The notes under the pieces were generated by a model, which searched no databases, was not told the DNA's origin, and was given only the letters and a program-made list of their open reading frames with translations. DNA of 64,000 bases, taken from positions 42,780,281-42,844,280 of the forward strand of contig OX381718.1 in the NCBI GenBank assembly GCA_947462335.1, given 5' to 3'. Position numbers and translations under genes: made by a program. Origin of the DNA: Harmothoe impar. Its lineage: Eukaryota; Annelida; Polychaeta; Phyllodocida; Polynoidae. Below are positions 48,286-59,500 of the stretch, piece after piece (positions within the stretch are counted from its first letter, which is position 1; every line of letters starts with the position of its first letter).

Positions 48286-48625
48286 TATGCTGTAGATGTG
48301 TTAGCAGCTGATACCTTAACGCCAGTATATACACATCTGTGCTACAGAATGGCATCCCAAAGGAGGATGCAGTGGAGGGTTTGCAGACCAGGGGTCTCTT
48401 TCAGAACAACTGGCGTATCTGACAAAAGAAAACACGTCGATAGTGTCATATCTTGCAATTGATGAGGGTATTCCTAATCGTCAATAGGTGGTGCAGATAC
48501 TTATTTCTATATAATGTTATCTTAATGTAATTTCTTGTGAAAGAGAGTTCTTATAAAAATCGTCAGACCCTAAATCACTCGTGACTCTTTACCCAGCAGA
48601 TACGGCAGTTGTTCTGAATGAGACC

Positions 48626-49001
48626 CCAGGGTGGTTTTTCAGAACGACTACCAAAATCGTGGGGTTTATGATCTCGACCCGGTAGAATTCTACCCAGTTG
48701 CAAACGTTCAATTCCCAAGTTCTGATTGTAATAAGGATAATGTTCACAATTCTTGGTAATATCTCGTGCCTTTCTTGTGTCATTGTGACCTACCCAGAGT
48801 CTACCCAGTTGCGAACGTTCAATCCAAAAGTTCTGTTTGGAGGGAATGAACTACGTCAAATGTTGTGAATCCACAAAATTTTCATTTGACAACCATTGGC
48901 TAAGCATGCATTAGCCTGGCCAACGTTAAATTTTACAATCTTTACGGTTTTTTATAAACATTTTTCATGATTTCGGAAGTTATTCTGAACGACCACCCTG
49001 G
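48626..49001. mobile_element. MITE with CCAGGGTGG ends
   Basis: The left end CCAGGGTGGTTTTTCAGAAC is mirrored by the right end TTCTGAACGACCACCCTGG (49001). Inside, a ~48-base direct repeat (CTACCCAGTTGCRAACGTTC) occurs at about 48690 and 48800. No target duplication was seen. It lies in the 5' flank of K3. Confidence 0.55.
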
Positions 49002-49499
49002 TCCAAGGTCAAACAGGCGGCACTTCAATGTAGACGCCAATACCCTGGAAATGAGGCAAAATGAATACTGGTTTCTGGTCATCTGACTCACCTCAGTTAA
49101 AAGAGGCTTTCACTTTTTTAAGCAATTTGATTTTTCTTTTCATATCTTAAGAAAATAGTTAGTTCATTAAACCATACGGCTGAAGGTCACCAAGTCTCAC
49201 CAATTGTCCTCAGCTTTTCTGATCAAACAAAGAGATTGAAAATATAAAGACCTTTGCTACAAATCATGGCTGAATCTAGCATTTTTCAAAATCCTTCGTT
49301 TTTTATATGAACAGCTTAATGTTACCAGAAATAGACATTAATTGATGGGCCTTAAAGGAAACCAACACTCCAGGAGACTGGTCATACATTAAAACGGATG
49401 TATAATTTATAGTGACACAACAAAATGTAGTGTACCTGACATTTATATTTCATGGTAAATGCGGAAGCCCCAAGGAAAGATGTACTTCACGCTAGCTGA

Positions 49500-51031
49500 C
49501 TATAGAAACGTAAATTTATTTTGTGTAGACATTCCGAGTGTCAGGTTGACGTTCACCCTTTTCTCTGTGTGTTACATCTAGTGGGCATCTACAATATAAC
49601 TTAGCCTTCTGAGCTATTATTCATTCTGTACAGTGTACGAAGCTGTCCAGTTCAATTCGTGTACTCTATGTCCATAGAATAAGACGTTTAAGCCTGACTG
49701 ATAATTGGTTCTGTCGTCCATTGATTCACACTTGTGGGTAGAAGCAGGTGAATGAGTTGTGGTTGGCATTGATGTATAACAGATGAGGGCATCAATGCAA
49801 TAATTCCATACATACACTGGCCTTTTGTGCACACCCCTCCCAGGATGTGCAGCGTATAAGGGTAATCCTGACCTAGATTTTAATAATACCTTTAATAACC
49901 AAACAATTTCTTACCTCAAGTGTTCTAGGCAATCACGAATGCCTTGATTAATTGCTACTTTTAATATGGTCGCCATATCGAATTTAACCCTTTCACTGCT
50001 GGCCTTGAAAAATGTAATTTGGGCCTAAGCCATGGAAATATGCAAATTTTAAGTATACGTGCTCCCCGGAATGGTGGCTAAGGAGTGAAATAAGTTGTAT
50101 TGGAGACATAATTTACACCTGTCTGATATAGTATATGTATATATAGTATATGGTAAAGGAAGGGTTAAAGGGTTAATAAATGTCCCATGTCCCATATTAG
50201 TTTTGTCCCTCCTGTCCAATGTCACTAAGCCCCAAAAAGGCCCCATGTCGCCGTGTCGAATTTAGGGGTGTAGGGCCAGACCTGTGCATCCACTCAGATC
50301 AGTCAGTGAGCTGCTCTTGATGCATGTAGTTCAGAGCAGCTCCTGCAGGTGGCGTCCCAGTGCAGTGTTAGTGTGCGGGATTGTCGGCAGGTGGCAGCGC
50401 TGCTCTGCAGCACCAAGCGCAAAGGTTCTCCAGCATGGCCTCCAGTCTCTGATAGATGGAGGAATGTTACAATTGAATTTCAGTGTACAATCTGCATGAT
50501 GCATGAATGCAGCCTAGGCGAGTCTACTCACCGGGGTTGTATTAAGGTACCATTCCGAACCTTCGAGAGTGTAGCAAACTATACAAGGGTAATAATGCAG
50601 GCATGGTGCAGTCAGCGATAAACTAGAGGATCATGCTATTAGCATAATATGATTTTATCGGATCTACGTGATATCAAACGGCCTTTTGTACATGCACAAT
50701 GGCTGTATATCGTTATCTAAGGGCAGCATAGCTACTTGATTTAAAGGAACATTGGCCATTTGTCCTCACAACACTTGAATATAGCCCAAACAAGTAACTG
50801 TTCAGTGGTGCGTGCATGATGAATAATTTTTATGAGTTGGCATGATGCACCAATGCCGCGCCTACAAGCTATTTGCCGGCATCATGACAACTAGTAACCG
50901 CTTCGCCCGGTCATTAAAGAGCTAAGGAACCTTAAAGAGCTAAAGAGCGATTTATGTATGACCAGTTAAAACACCGAGCTAAAGAGCTGATCCTTAAAGT
51001 GCGATTTATTTATGGTCAGATATATAAGACC
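49500..51031. other. intergenic with repeat fragments, no gene seen
   Basis: It contains fragments of the piggyBac-like family at about 50488-50530 and 50850-50940, and a GACATG-type fragment at about 50175-50275. A segment starting TTAACCCTTTCACTG (49986) and ending AAAGGGTTAA (50176) may be another TTAA-flanked element. No coding exon was recognised. Confidence 0.45.
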
Positions 51032-51218
51032 CAGTAGCGGATCCAGGGGGTGGCCTGGGGGGGGCACGTGCCCCCCTCCCCCCTAGCCTGGCCTTTGGTA
51101 TGACTCTCAAGTATGGGAAATGTGGTCCCGAACCCTGCTTGTGCCCCCCCCCCCCCGACCAAATTTTCTTGGCTGTGCCCCCCCCCCCCCTAGACCACCC
51201 CTTCTGGATCCGCCCCTG
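51032..51218. mobile_element. 187-bp MITE with AGACC target duplication
   Basis: The ends CAGTAGCGGATCCAGGGGG and CTTCTGGATCCGCCCCTG are inverted repeats, and AGACC directly abuts both ends (51027-51031 and 51219-51223). The interior is G-rich then C-rich, so it can fold almost entirely. The CAG...CTG termini resemble hAT-type MITEs, but hAT duplications are normally 8 bp. Confidence 0.85.
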
Positions 51219-51223
51219 AGACC

Positions 51224-52284
51224 GAGTCTATGCAGTGGTCTCTCTATATGTCAAATACATCCTGTATATCACCATTGTATATCCTCCACTACCAGAACGG
51301 CTAGAACGGCAAGAGCAGGACACATTGATTATATATAGCACAAGTCTGGTATCAATAAAACAGTTGTGGAAGAGGTACCCTTGTACAAGGTGATAACGTT
51401 TAGGATCAGAATTATGTACAAAGATTTTGAAAAGTCATTTTCTCCAGGACAATATCATATTTTAATAAATCTATAAATTAGTATTCCATATACACATATT
51501 ATTCTTTTATCCTGAATACTAGTATTATCATGATATATTATTATTATGAAAGCTGATATATTATTATGATATGATATTACCATTAATATTCTCATGGAAT
51601 AAGGCCAAAGAAATGGTCACCCGACCTTGCCTATCAAAACAAGGCTGATCCTACTTTTTCTTATAAGCATGGGCTCCACTACCCGATTTTTTGGGTAATT
51701 CTAACGAGCCGATCATACCCTGGTACCCCTACCTATCCCATCAGTAATCACACATAATATATACCATCTTATAAGGTAAACACACAGGTCTATAGTGATC
51801 AGACATATGAAAATCAAACCAGTTTGATATGAGATCGGTAGCCAAAATCGGCTTCTGATGCAAAATCAGGACCTACATCGGGACATAGATCTTGTTTATA
51901 TAGCCTCAGCAAGTCTGTTTCTAACTGAGCATGGAGTATTTATAAACATAAACATGTTTATAAACATAAACCTATGTCAGTATCTACAGTACTTACATAC
52001 CTACAGTATATACATTGTTATAGATATTTGGTTTGAGCCCGACTTCTGAGAATTGCCCCAATTTGAGGACAAAATCGGCTAGTGGAGCCCCAGCTATACA
52101 ATTTTTATAGAGATGTTCATATTTTTACGACTCTTTGGTCAGTTTCTTTTAGGGTATTGCAAGTGGTCCCTTTCAATGAAAGAAGTCCGACCTATCAACC
52201 CTAGACTTTCTTTCCATGTTACCTGAAACAATCATTAAATTTTAACTATTATTTTTTGGAAATACAAGATTTACTATGCCGAAC
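51224..52284. other. intergenic, no gene seen
   Basis: AT-rich sequence with TATTAT runs at about 51530-51570 and a short ATAAACATGTTTAT duplication at about 51950. Nothing coding was recognised. Confidence 0.45.
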
Positions 52285-52552
52285 TATAGGAAGGGTCGTA
52301 TTCAATGCCCCCCATTGAATACAATGTGGCCGTATTCAATGGGCTAAGAAAAAGCTGTCTTTTCTTCATTAAATGGCTTAAAATAAAAAAATAAATGCAA
52401 ATGCCAACTTCATTGATACCTCTCTGTCGCATTTCACTCGTGGGGCCTGGGGCATATCCCACTCAGCCTGCAGCTTTGTGGGATATGGCCCCAGCCCCCA
52501 CTCGTGAAATACCTCAGAGACGGTATCAATGGGCGTTGGCATTTGTCTATTT
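52285..52552. repeat. foldback element, copy 1
   Basis: Arms of about 65 bases (around 52396-52464 and 52478-52544) are complementary with few mismatches: ATGCCAACTTCATTGATACC, TTTCACTCGTGGGG and GGCATATCCCAC face their complements. A second small inverted pair (GTATTCAATG and CATTGAATAC) lies to the left. It matches 59890-60120. Confidence 0.8.
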
Positions 52553-52779
52553 ATCTTTTGTTTGGTCCAATATGATATTATCGTGAGTACTGGGCAATAA
52601 TAGCATAATGTTACAATGAATATACTTATATACAGGTGTAGTTTATAATATAACTGAATTCTGTTTATTTCAGGGCTGAGGCCGCACAAAAGTTCGGATG
52701 AAATACACAGGGTAGGACACGGTGACCATAACCACAAACACAAGGAAGATGGTAAGTCAATTAGCCATCACTTTTCTAA

Positions 52780-52893
52780 CCATTTAAGGGCAGAATAGTG
52801 ATTCATGCAACAATGCAGCACCGGTGAGATACATTGGTGCATCAAGACGACAAACGAATATGAGCATCGGGGCGTCATTCTGTCCTTAAAATG
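52780..52893. mobile_element. piggyBac-like MITE, short copy
   Basis: Left CCATTTAAGGGCAGAATAGTG (less last base) and right GTCATTCTGTCCTTAAAATG are inverted. The core has AATGCAGCACCGGTGAG and TTGGTGCATCA. The flanks CTAA/TCAA are close to TTAA. Confidence 0.6.
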
Positions 52894-53439
52894 TCAATAC
52901 CGGGTATAAGGTATTTGGAAAAAATAATGTAAAGTTTCAGGTTTACAGCCCCCTACTCAGAGATTGCCCCTGCCTTTTTGTGTTTTATTGTTGTCAATTG
53001 AATTAAAATAATATTAAGAAGGGCATCTTTCTACCAATCTCGGATTGCCTAAAATGCTGCACATAAGTGCAATATTATTGTTCCTGTTGTTGACGTTTTA
53101 AGGGAACCACGCAGTAGAATTCTCCGTGTCATACCCTGAGGAGGTCATAACAAACCGGCTGCGCTGGTTGCTGGGTGGCGTGACGTGGGTAATCAGCTTC
53201 CCTGACGTGACGTCACGGTGCCCAACGTCTTAGCTTTGTGTAGGGGAGCCCTGGGAGAATTGGGACACTAAATTAAAATCACAACATGTTTGCTTGTGAT
53301 ATCTACAATGCCAACAATAACCAAATGCCTTTGTTTTATGAAGAAAGGCTACCAATAAACCTTTCATTTGGACTATTTAGATTCATCCTAGCCTGCCATG
53401 ATTTCCATCTAGGGCCTTTTGAAATTTTGGGAAATTCCA

Positions 53440-53520
53440 GGGAGAACTGGGACACTTCGAGGAGAACTGGGAAACTAACTGGGGAGAACTGGGACACACC
53501 AGGGAGAACTGGGACAGTGT
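53440..53520. repeat. imperfect ~20-bp tandem repeat
   Basis: Four to five variants of AGGGAGAACTGGGACAC. A single related unit lies upstream at about 53250. Confidence 0.8.
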
Positions 53521-53691
53521 CAATAGTGTGATTATTAACCAATGAAACATCATTTTGCTTTAATTTACGTTCAAAATGATCATATGTAACATATTAGCTT
53601 CAGTCATAGGTCTTAGAGAAAAATAATTAAAGCACAATAAAAAATGTGTGTGTGGGGGGGGGGGGGGTGTATCTGTGTCTGTGTCTGTGTG

Positions 53692-54060
53692 TTTTTTCAG
53701 TTTCAGTTTCAATGTTTTTATTGGCTCATAAATAGTCATATTACATACGTTTTTCATATTTGCCAATATTGTAAATTCCAACAATATATACAAGATAACA
53801 TGATACAAATAGTGCAAGAAGAATGATTCGTCGAATAGTAATAGTAAGGAGGAAACAAGAAATGAACGTTCCATGAAGGAGGAAAACCATATCACAAGTG
53901 GCTCTAAGATTATAGTACACACAATTTAGCTCAGGTATAATATTAGATTTAGTTTTAGTTTTATACCCGTAACCTAGTTTAACTTTCGAGTGTTGGAAGG
54001 GATCTCTAACATCCCGACTATTATACTCAAACACAGGCACAATAACTGGGAACTCACATA
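53692..54060 (-). pseudogene. LINE 3' fragment, minus strand
   Basis: Read on the minus strand, the end is AGCCAATAAAAACATTGAAA followed by an ACTGAA-type repeat, the same layout as the 3' end of the LINE at 42.7 kb. Upstream on that strand the frame has VFEYNSRDVRDPFQHSKVKLG, less its last residue, resembling the extreme C-terminus of CR1/L2-type ORF2. A G run and (TGTGTC)n lie just beside it. Confidence 0.5.
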
Positions 54061-54126
54061 AGGAAAATGACCTTGGAATCAGGGTCTTGAAACTTAACTG
54101 AGAACTTGACCAGTTCCTACATGATT

Positions 54127-54732
54127 GTGACCCGTCCTCAGAAAACCAGCTTTCAGGGGGAGTTTTTAGTTCTGGGTTTGGCCACTACGGGGCATCAGAA
54201 TGGTAAAATAGTGGAAAATTGACCCAAAAGTGCTTTAATGTAATTTTTCATGGAAAATACAGTAGTCACCTGAGAAATATTCCATTTTTGGTGCAAACAT
54301 TCTTTATTTGGAATGTAAATGGAACGTTTTCTACGGGAAATTGGCATATATGCCACTTTCTGGTTGCCATGGAAACCATTCCATTGGCCTATATGGAACA
54401 TTTTGGTCCTCATCTCTTGGGAATTACATCAGTTACTCAAAACTGAAAACAGACCTCAAAAATTCCTACAAATCTACACAAAGAAGTCCAACTTTTTTAG
54501 GTTATTTTTCAATAAATCAGATTTTTCAATCTATTTCAGTATTTATTATGGGATACAGTGCATTTAGAGCTTATTTATCATTTTCAGTTTCACATAACGA
54601 CTTGTGTTTGTGACATGATTCCCGCAAGACTGCTAGTAGTATCTTAACATATGATATCTCATTTTAAACATATTGACACAAGCTGTAATTATGAATTCCC
54701 CCCTAGATATCCCTTTTCACTGGCCTGGTCAC
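54127..54732. mobile_element. 606-bp TIR transposon, diverged relative of 31205-31815
   Basis: The ends GTGACCCGTCCTCAGAAAA and CCCTTTTCACTGGCCTGGTCAC (less first two bases) are partly inverted, with GATT/AATT flanks. The interior shares AATATTCCATTTTTGGT, ATTTGGAATGTAAATGGAACG and GTTGCCATGGAAAC with the 31 kb element. It is non-coding. Confidence 0.65.
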
Positions 54733-55591
54733 AATTGAGACCTGTTCTGGACAGGAAATATCTTTGTGATACCTAAAAATTGGTTTGTGGAAAAGTCCCA
54801 AATTGCATTTAAAATTTACCACTTTTCATACTCACACACTGCCACACACTGCCAACTGCTGAGTACCCACTTCCAGGTGGAATTCTCGATGCTATCAATA
54901 TGGCCAATCATGCTAGTGATATTACATTTTAGAAGTCAAGACGATGCAATCAGTATCGTTGCAGAACTCCTAAACTCGACTCAAAGTATGGTCCCCAGTT
55001 ACCAGCACAGATCTTGAGTCCCCAGTTCCGGGATAAACATGTAAAACTAGAAGTGTGTATGTGTGGGGGAAGGGGGAGGGGTTGTTGGTTGATTTTTCTG
55101 TGGATATGTATACTCTAGCACCCATGTGCACCACATAAGACATAATACATCAACATCTACAATAACTCGTTCAAACCTTTACCTGTTGCTGGTAACAGTC
55201 AGAGTGGAGCTTGGAAAGGTTCTCAAGTCCTTATGTAGGGTGGCTGGAGTTTTAAGGGCCACATTGAGTTTTAATGTGTTTCGGCATGATGCATGAATGC
55301 AGCCTTGGTGAACAACTTAGCAGGGCTGCATGAATACACCATGCAGACGTTAAGGATACACTCCCGAAGGTTGGCCTCAAGCACCAACGCAGATGTGATA
55401 AATTTTGATATTTGCCTCAATGTATTTCCCTTACTGTCTCCTGACGTATCGCATCATATGGGAGTGTGATAATCTTTTGATAAAAAGAGGGGGATGAATT
55501 GAGGGGCGACGAACACTGATGAAGGGGGGGAGTGGTCACACTTTGATAACCATAAACCCTTTACACCATGTAGGTATAGTCATGGCGTTAA
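54733..55591. other. intergenic with a partial piggyBac-like MITE at ~55280-55385
   Basis: GGCATGATGCATGAATGCAG and its complement occur around a degenerate core at about 55284-55345. The outer ends are not clear. No gene was seen. Confidence 0.45.
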
Positions 55592-55802
55592 CCATTTAAG
55601 GGTCGTGTAGTTCTTTTGTGCATCATGTCCTTTGTCGTAATGATGCATGAATGCAGCTGGGGGCTGTATTCGTGCACCATCGTGACTCTCCGGGCGTGTA
55701 TCAATCATGTATGATCGGCATGGTGCAAAAATGCATCCCTGACTCGCCCTCGTGACGGCAAAAGGACAAGGCACATTATAGCACGATGCGGCCCTTAGAG
55801 GG
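55592..55802. mobile_element. piggyBac-like MITE with TTAA target sites
   Basis: TTAA lies at 55588-55591 and 55803-55806. The left end CCATTTAAGGGTCGTGTAG is complemented by GCACGATGCGGCCCTTAGAGG (less first base) on the right. It carries two internal ATGCATGAATGCAGC / GGCTGTATTCGTGCACCAT type pairs. Confidence 0.8.
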
Positions 55803-55806
55803 TTAA

Positions 55807-56624
55807 TAGTACCCGATATCAGCCCCGAGGCCTTGTGACGTCACAAGACGCTCCTAGCGTGACGTAGAAAAGCTTTCTATTTGATGAGATCCTTGTAGAC
55901 ATTATTTACCGATGAGGTATGATGATGATTTTCTTCTTGAATGTTTCTTCTTGAACATTTTCGTCTTGGATAATTATTTTCTGATCGAATATTTTCTTCC
56001 TGAATCTTTTCTGCTCAAATATTTTCTGCATGTTTGTAATTTTTTCAAAATTTAAAATGTTTACTTGAATATTTTCTTCTCAAATATTTCCTCTATGGTT
56101 CATATATGTGATGTTCATTCGGTTGGCTTGAGTTCTCTTTTGTGCAGTTGCAAAACTAACATGATCTCCCCCTTCATACACCTGTTCTTTACCTCTCTTG
56201 TTGACATCGTACATTTTTTCGTTTCCACAATTATTTTACTTTTTATACCGTTACCTGCTTTCTTTATATTGCCGTCTTGTCCATTATCAGTTGTGCAATG
56301 GTTCCACTTTGATATATACATGTATCCCTCTGGCATGGGGTATATATAGTGTTGTTTTACCACTCTGGGCTGGTGCAGGCTTGTACATAAATAAGACCAT
56401 ATTATAATACATTTATCCACATAGATAATATGGCAGTAACTCAGCCTCCTCCTCCCCCCCCCCCGCCCCCCGCGGCTGTTTTCCTTAGTACCTGTTCCGT
56501 ATTCATGGTATCTTCAATCACCCAGCAGTGCCTAGATCTACTTCCCATATACTACTCATGTGTCGACGTGACAAAGGCAGATAACAATGGCGTCGGTGTA
56601 CATCCAGGAGATCCTTCCCCATTA
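55807..56624. other. intergenic, no gene seen
   Basis: The pattern ATTTTCTTCTTGAA and relatives (ATTTTCTTC/CTGAATNTTTTC) recurs every 25-30 bases at about 55930-56095, a degenerate tandem repeat. A C run lies at about 56455-56466. Confidence 0.45.
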
Positions 56625-56892
56625 GGAAGTGCTCATTTTTCAACAACCTGGGGTGTCGTGGATTCCTTTTTTTGGGTGGGGGGGGGCTAAAAAGATCACC
56701 TGTTTTTAGCAAAACAGCCTGGGCATTACTATGCATGAAATCGGGCACGCACCCATCGATTTTCGTCCTGCCGGAGGAGGAAGGATTTCGACCCCTCTAG
56801 GCGGGGGGGGGGGGGCAATGAAAATAATGTTGGCACCAGTGCAAATATCACCACCACCCCCTACCACCCCCTTGTTAAAAATGAGCACTTCC
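56625..56892. mobile_element. foldback MITE with TTA target duplication
   Basis: The left end GGAAGTGCTCATTTTTCAAC and right end GTTAAAAATGAGCACTTCC are inverted, and TTA abuts both. The inner arms are G-rich and C-rich. Relatives lie at 62914-63178 and 63426-63582. Confidence 0.8.
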
Positions 56893-57091
56893 TTAGTGGA
56901 GAATGATGTACACAGAAGGGCCTTTGCATTTATTACATGTGAAAGTAGTCTAAAATTGCTTTTATTTACTGATGCTCCAGGCCATGTAATACGCCACTAA
57001 GGTTCTCAGTTCTCGATTGTATACTTTTCATGATGACCACCTTTTTCTGAGTGTATCAGCCCCGTAGAACATGATATGTTATAATATGATG

Positions 57092-57187
57092 CTTGAATGC
57101 AGCACTAGTGAGTTACTTGAATGCAGCACTAGTGAGTTACTTGAATGCAGCACTAGTGAGTTACTTGAATGCAGCACTAGTGAGTTA
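57092..57187. repeat. 24-bp tandem repeat inside a piggyBac-like MITE
   Basis: Four identical copies of CTTGAATGCAGCACTAGTGAGTTA (24 bp). Followed by CTGCATTCATGTACTATGC and TATCCTTAAAGGATTAA, the usual right half of the MITE. The array is an expansion of half its core. Confidence 0.95.
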
Positions 57188-57440
57188 CTGCATTCATGTA
57201 CTATGCTATATCCTTAAAGGATTAATACAGCATCCCTCCCACTGTCTTCCTGCGGGTACATGTGCACTGACATCCCCTATATATACAATGTATAGACAAA
57301 CACCCACTCACCTAGTCACAGTAAACACATCCCAGCATGCATTATTGAGCACAGGAAGCATTTAAAGTTGAGTGAACCATCGAATCTAGGCCACAATAAC
57401 AAACCTCGGGCAGCAAACCCTACACCACCTAATGTCTTAC

Positions 57441-57679
57441 CACTTTAACGGGAGAAGAGTGCTTTGTCCCTATTTGCCCTTTGCATGAATGCAACCCTGG
57501 AGATTAACTCATCAGTGCGACATTCATGCATCATGTCGACACTGCAAAGCTGATGATACACTCCCAAACGGTCAGCATGATGCACAGAATGCAATGGTCG
57601 CGCTCTGCTGCATTAGTGCATCATGACGACACATGTAGATGATGAAGCCTTAAGGCATCATGCCACCCTCCGTAAAGGG
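57441..57679. mobile_element. piggyBac-like MITE with TTAC target sites
   Basis: TTAC lies on both flanks (57437-57440 and 57680-57683). The ends CACTTTAACGGGAG and CCACCCTCCGTAAAGGG are inverted. The internal TGCATGAATGCAACC / ATTCATGCATCATG pair and a second pair after ACACTCCCAAACGG follow the family plan. Confidence 0.75.
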
Positions 57680-57834
57680 TTACCAAACCCAGGAGAACCC
57701 ATCACGCAATCTACTCGTTTCATGAAAAGCTAATCCAAACTTCTTCCACGTTGCTTCACACAGAGACTCTTTTTAATAAAGAACCCCTCAGCCATAACTA
57801 AAAGAAATTAAACCGAAATGCCTCTCGGCAATGA

Positions 57835-58047
57835 CCCTTCCATGGCTGCTTAGTTCTTTAATGCGTGATTCCCTTTTTCATGATGCATTACTGCAGTCCG
57901 AGTGAGTAACTCGCCGGGGATGCATTTAGGCATCATGCTGACGCCAAGGGGTTGACACACTCCAATCAGGATGATATATAAATGCAGCCGTGGCATTCAA
58001 GCATCATGTCGACAAAGGGTATAGCACAATAAAGCAATATGCCGCTT
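57835..58047. mobile_element. piggyBac-like MITE, partial, abutting the next copy
   Basis: It contains TCATGATGCATTACTGCAG, a GAGTGAGTAACTCGCC core and a second GCAGCC...GCATTCAAGCATCATG-type half, then AGCAATATGCCG directly before the TTAA of the next element. The left end is degenerate. Confidence 0.6.
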
Positions 58048-58051
58048 TTAA

Positions 58052-58293
58052 CCCTTTGAGGACGGCATGGTGCCTTAATGCACCAGGTCATTGGTCAGCA
58101 TGGTACGTGAATGCAGCCCTGGCGAGTCACTCGCCAGCTGCATTCAAGCATCATGCCGACCATACTGGATTGAGACATTCCCGAAGGGTTGGCATGATGT
58201 AGCAATGCAGCACAGACGAGTAACTCATCGGGGCTGCATTGGTGCATCATGACGACAAAGGTCCTATTTTGGCAAAATGCTGTCCTTAAAGGG
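58052..58293. mobile_element. piggyBac-like MITE, best copy
   Basis: A 242-bp element between TTAA (58048-58051) and TTAA (58294-58297). The ends CCCTTTGAGGACGGCATGG and CAAAATGCTGTCCTTAAAGGG (less first base) are inverted. Two internal cruciform modules each have ATGNATGCAGC...GCTGCATTNNNGCATCATG form around GGCGAGTNACTCGCC-like palindromes. TTAA targets and CCC ends are piggyBac hallmarks. It is non-coding. Confidence 0.85.
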
Positions 58294-59500
58294 TTAAAGG
58301 CTACCTCCGTGATCGGGAACAAATCGTGTTACGAAGTAGGGTCAGAGTGCCAACATGTATCGATTATTTGCTTTGTAGAAGCAAAATACCTTGATCAGCC
58401 AACTATGAGTTGGTTTGAGTTGGGATAGAGTTTGTTCTATATTGAGATAGTGCATTGCCTTGTGTTACAGCAGGCACATTCTGTGGGCAAAATTCCACAA
58501 GTTGCGGGGTTGGGGGCTATAGAAGTATATTATAATGCAGCCATTTAGCTGGGACTCCACTACGCAATTTCCTCATCGAATCGGAGCTTTTTGTCATAAA
58601 ATCCAATACAAAACATTGCAAAAGTGCAGCTCCACGTGCAGATATTCTTGTATGAGACGTGGTGGCATTTCATTATGTATGTCATTTTCTTCTGGATTGA
58701 TCACCTAATACTTCTAGGCCCTACAGGCTCTACCGAAAATACACCGTTCGGAAACTTGTCAGAACAATAGATTAATTAAAGACGCCTATGGTACAGTGTA
58801 GAACCCACCAACACTACCGCTACTCCACGAGGGTGCGTCATCTTCGGGGTGCACCATATTTGCACAATATCTTATTCTTTTTTAATCTTTTTTAATATTT
58901 TTTGGGGTTATGCTTCAACCACAGAGAGAGACTACCCTGTATCCCCAGGGAATGTGTTGTAATGCTTGATCATCCCGCAGTCTCCCAGGGGATGCTTCAT
59001 TAAGAAACCAACTACACTGGATACTTGCCCAATAGTTAGGGTAAGGGTTAGTGTTAGCTTAGTTCTTTCTGATTACACTTAGGGTTAGACTTAGGGTAAG
59101 CTATCTATCTAGGGGACCAGGGGAGTCACTGTATTTGGATGAAGAATAAGATGTAGCCTGAAATCGTCTTCTCCAAGCATAAGACATTGTGCTAATGGGG
59201 TGTCTTCTGATAGACTACAGTTGTTTAACTTTAAATCCACCATGGTGTAATATAATGACCGCTTTCTGGTACTTCTTAGATGTCTAGAAAAGGTCCAAAT
59301 CCCAACGTTAATGTAGCGTGTGGCAATAGAATTAGACAGAGAGTGGTGCTTGGTGCAAAAGATGACAAACCCCCACCAGACTGCCTACTCCTTTAAAGAC
59401 TGCATAGTCCTTGAATGCGCATGAAGTCAACAGTGAGAGTTTAACGATCACAAGTAAGGCACTCGTCACAATTCTTTCACAACATATAATGGGCAAAATA
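58294..59500. other. intergenic with TTAGGG-like patch at 59036-59102
   Basis: At 59036-59102 TTAGGG/GGGTTA recurs about six times imperfectly, resembling a degenerate interstitial telomeric repeat. No gene was seen. Confidence 0.45.
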
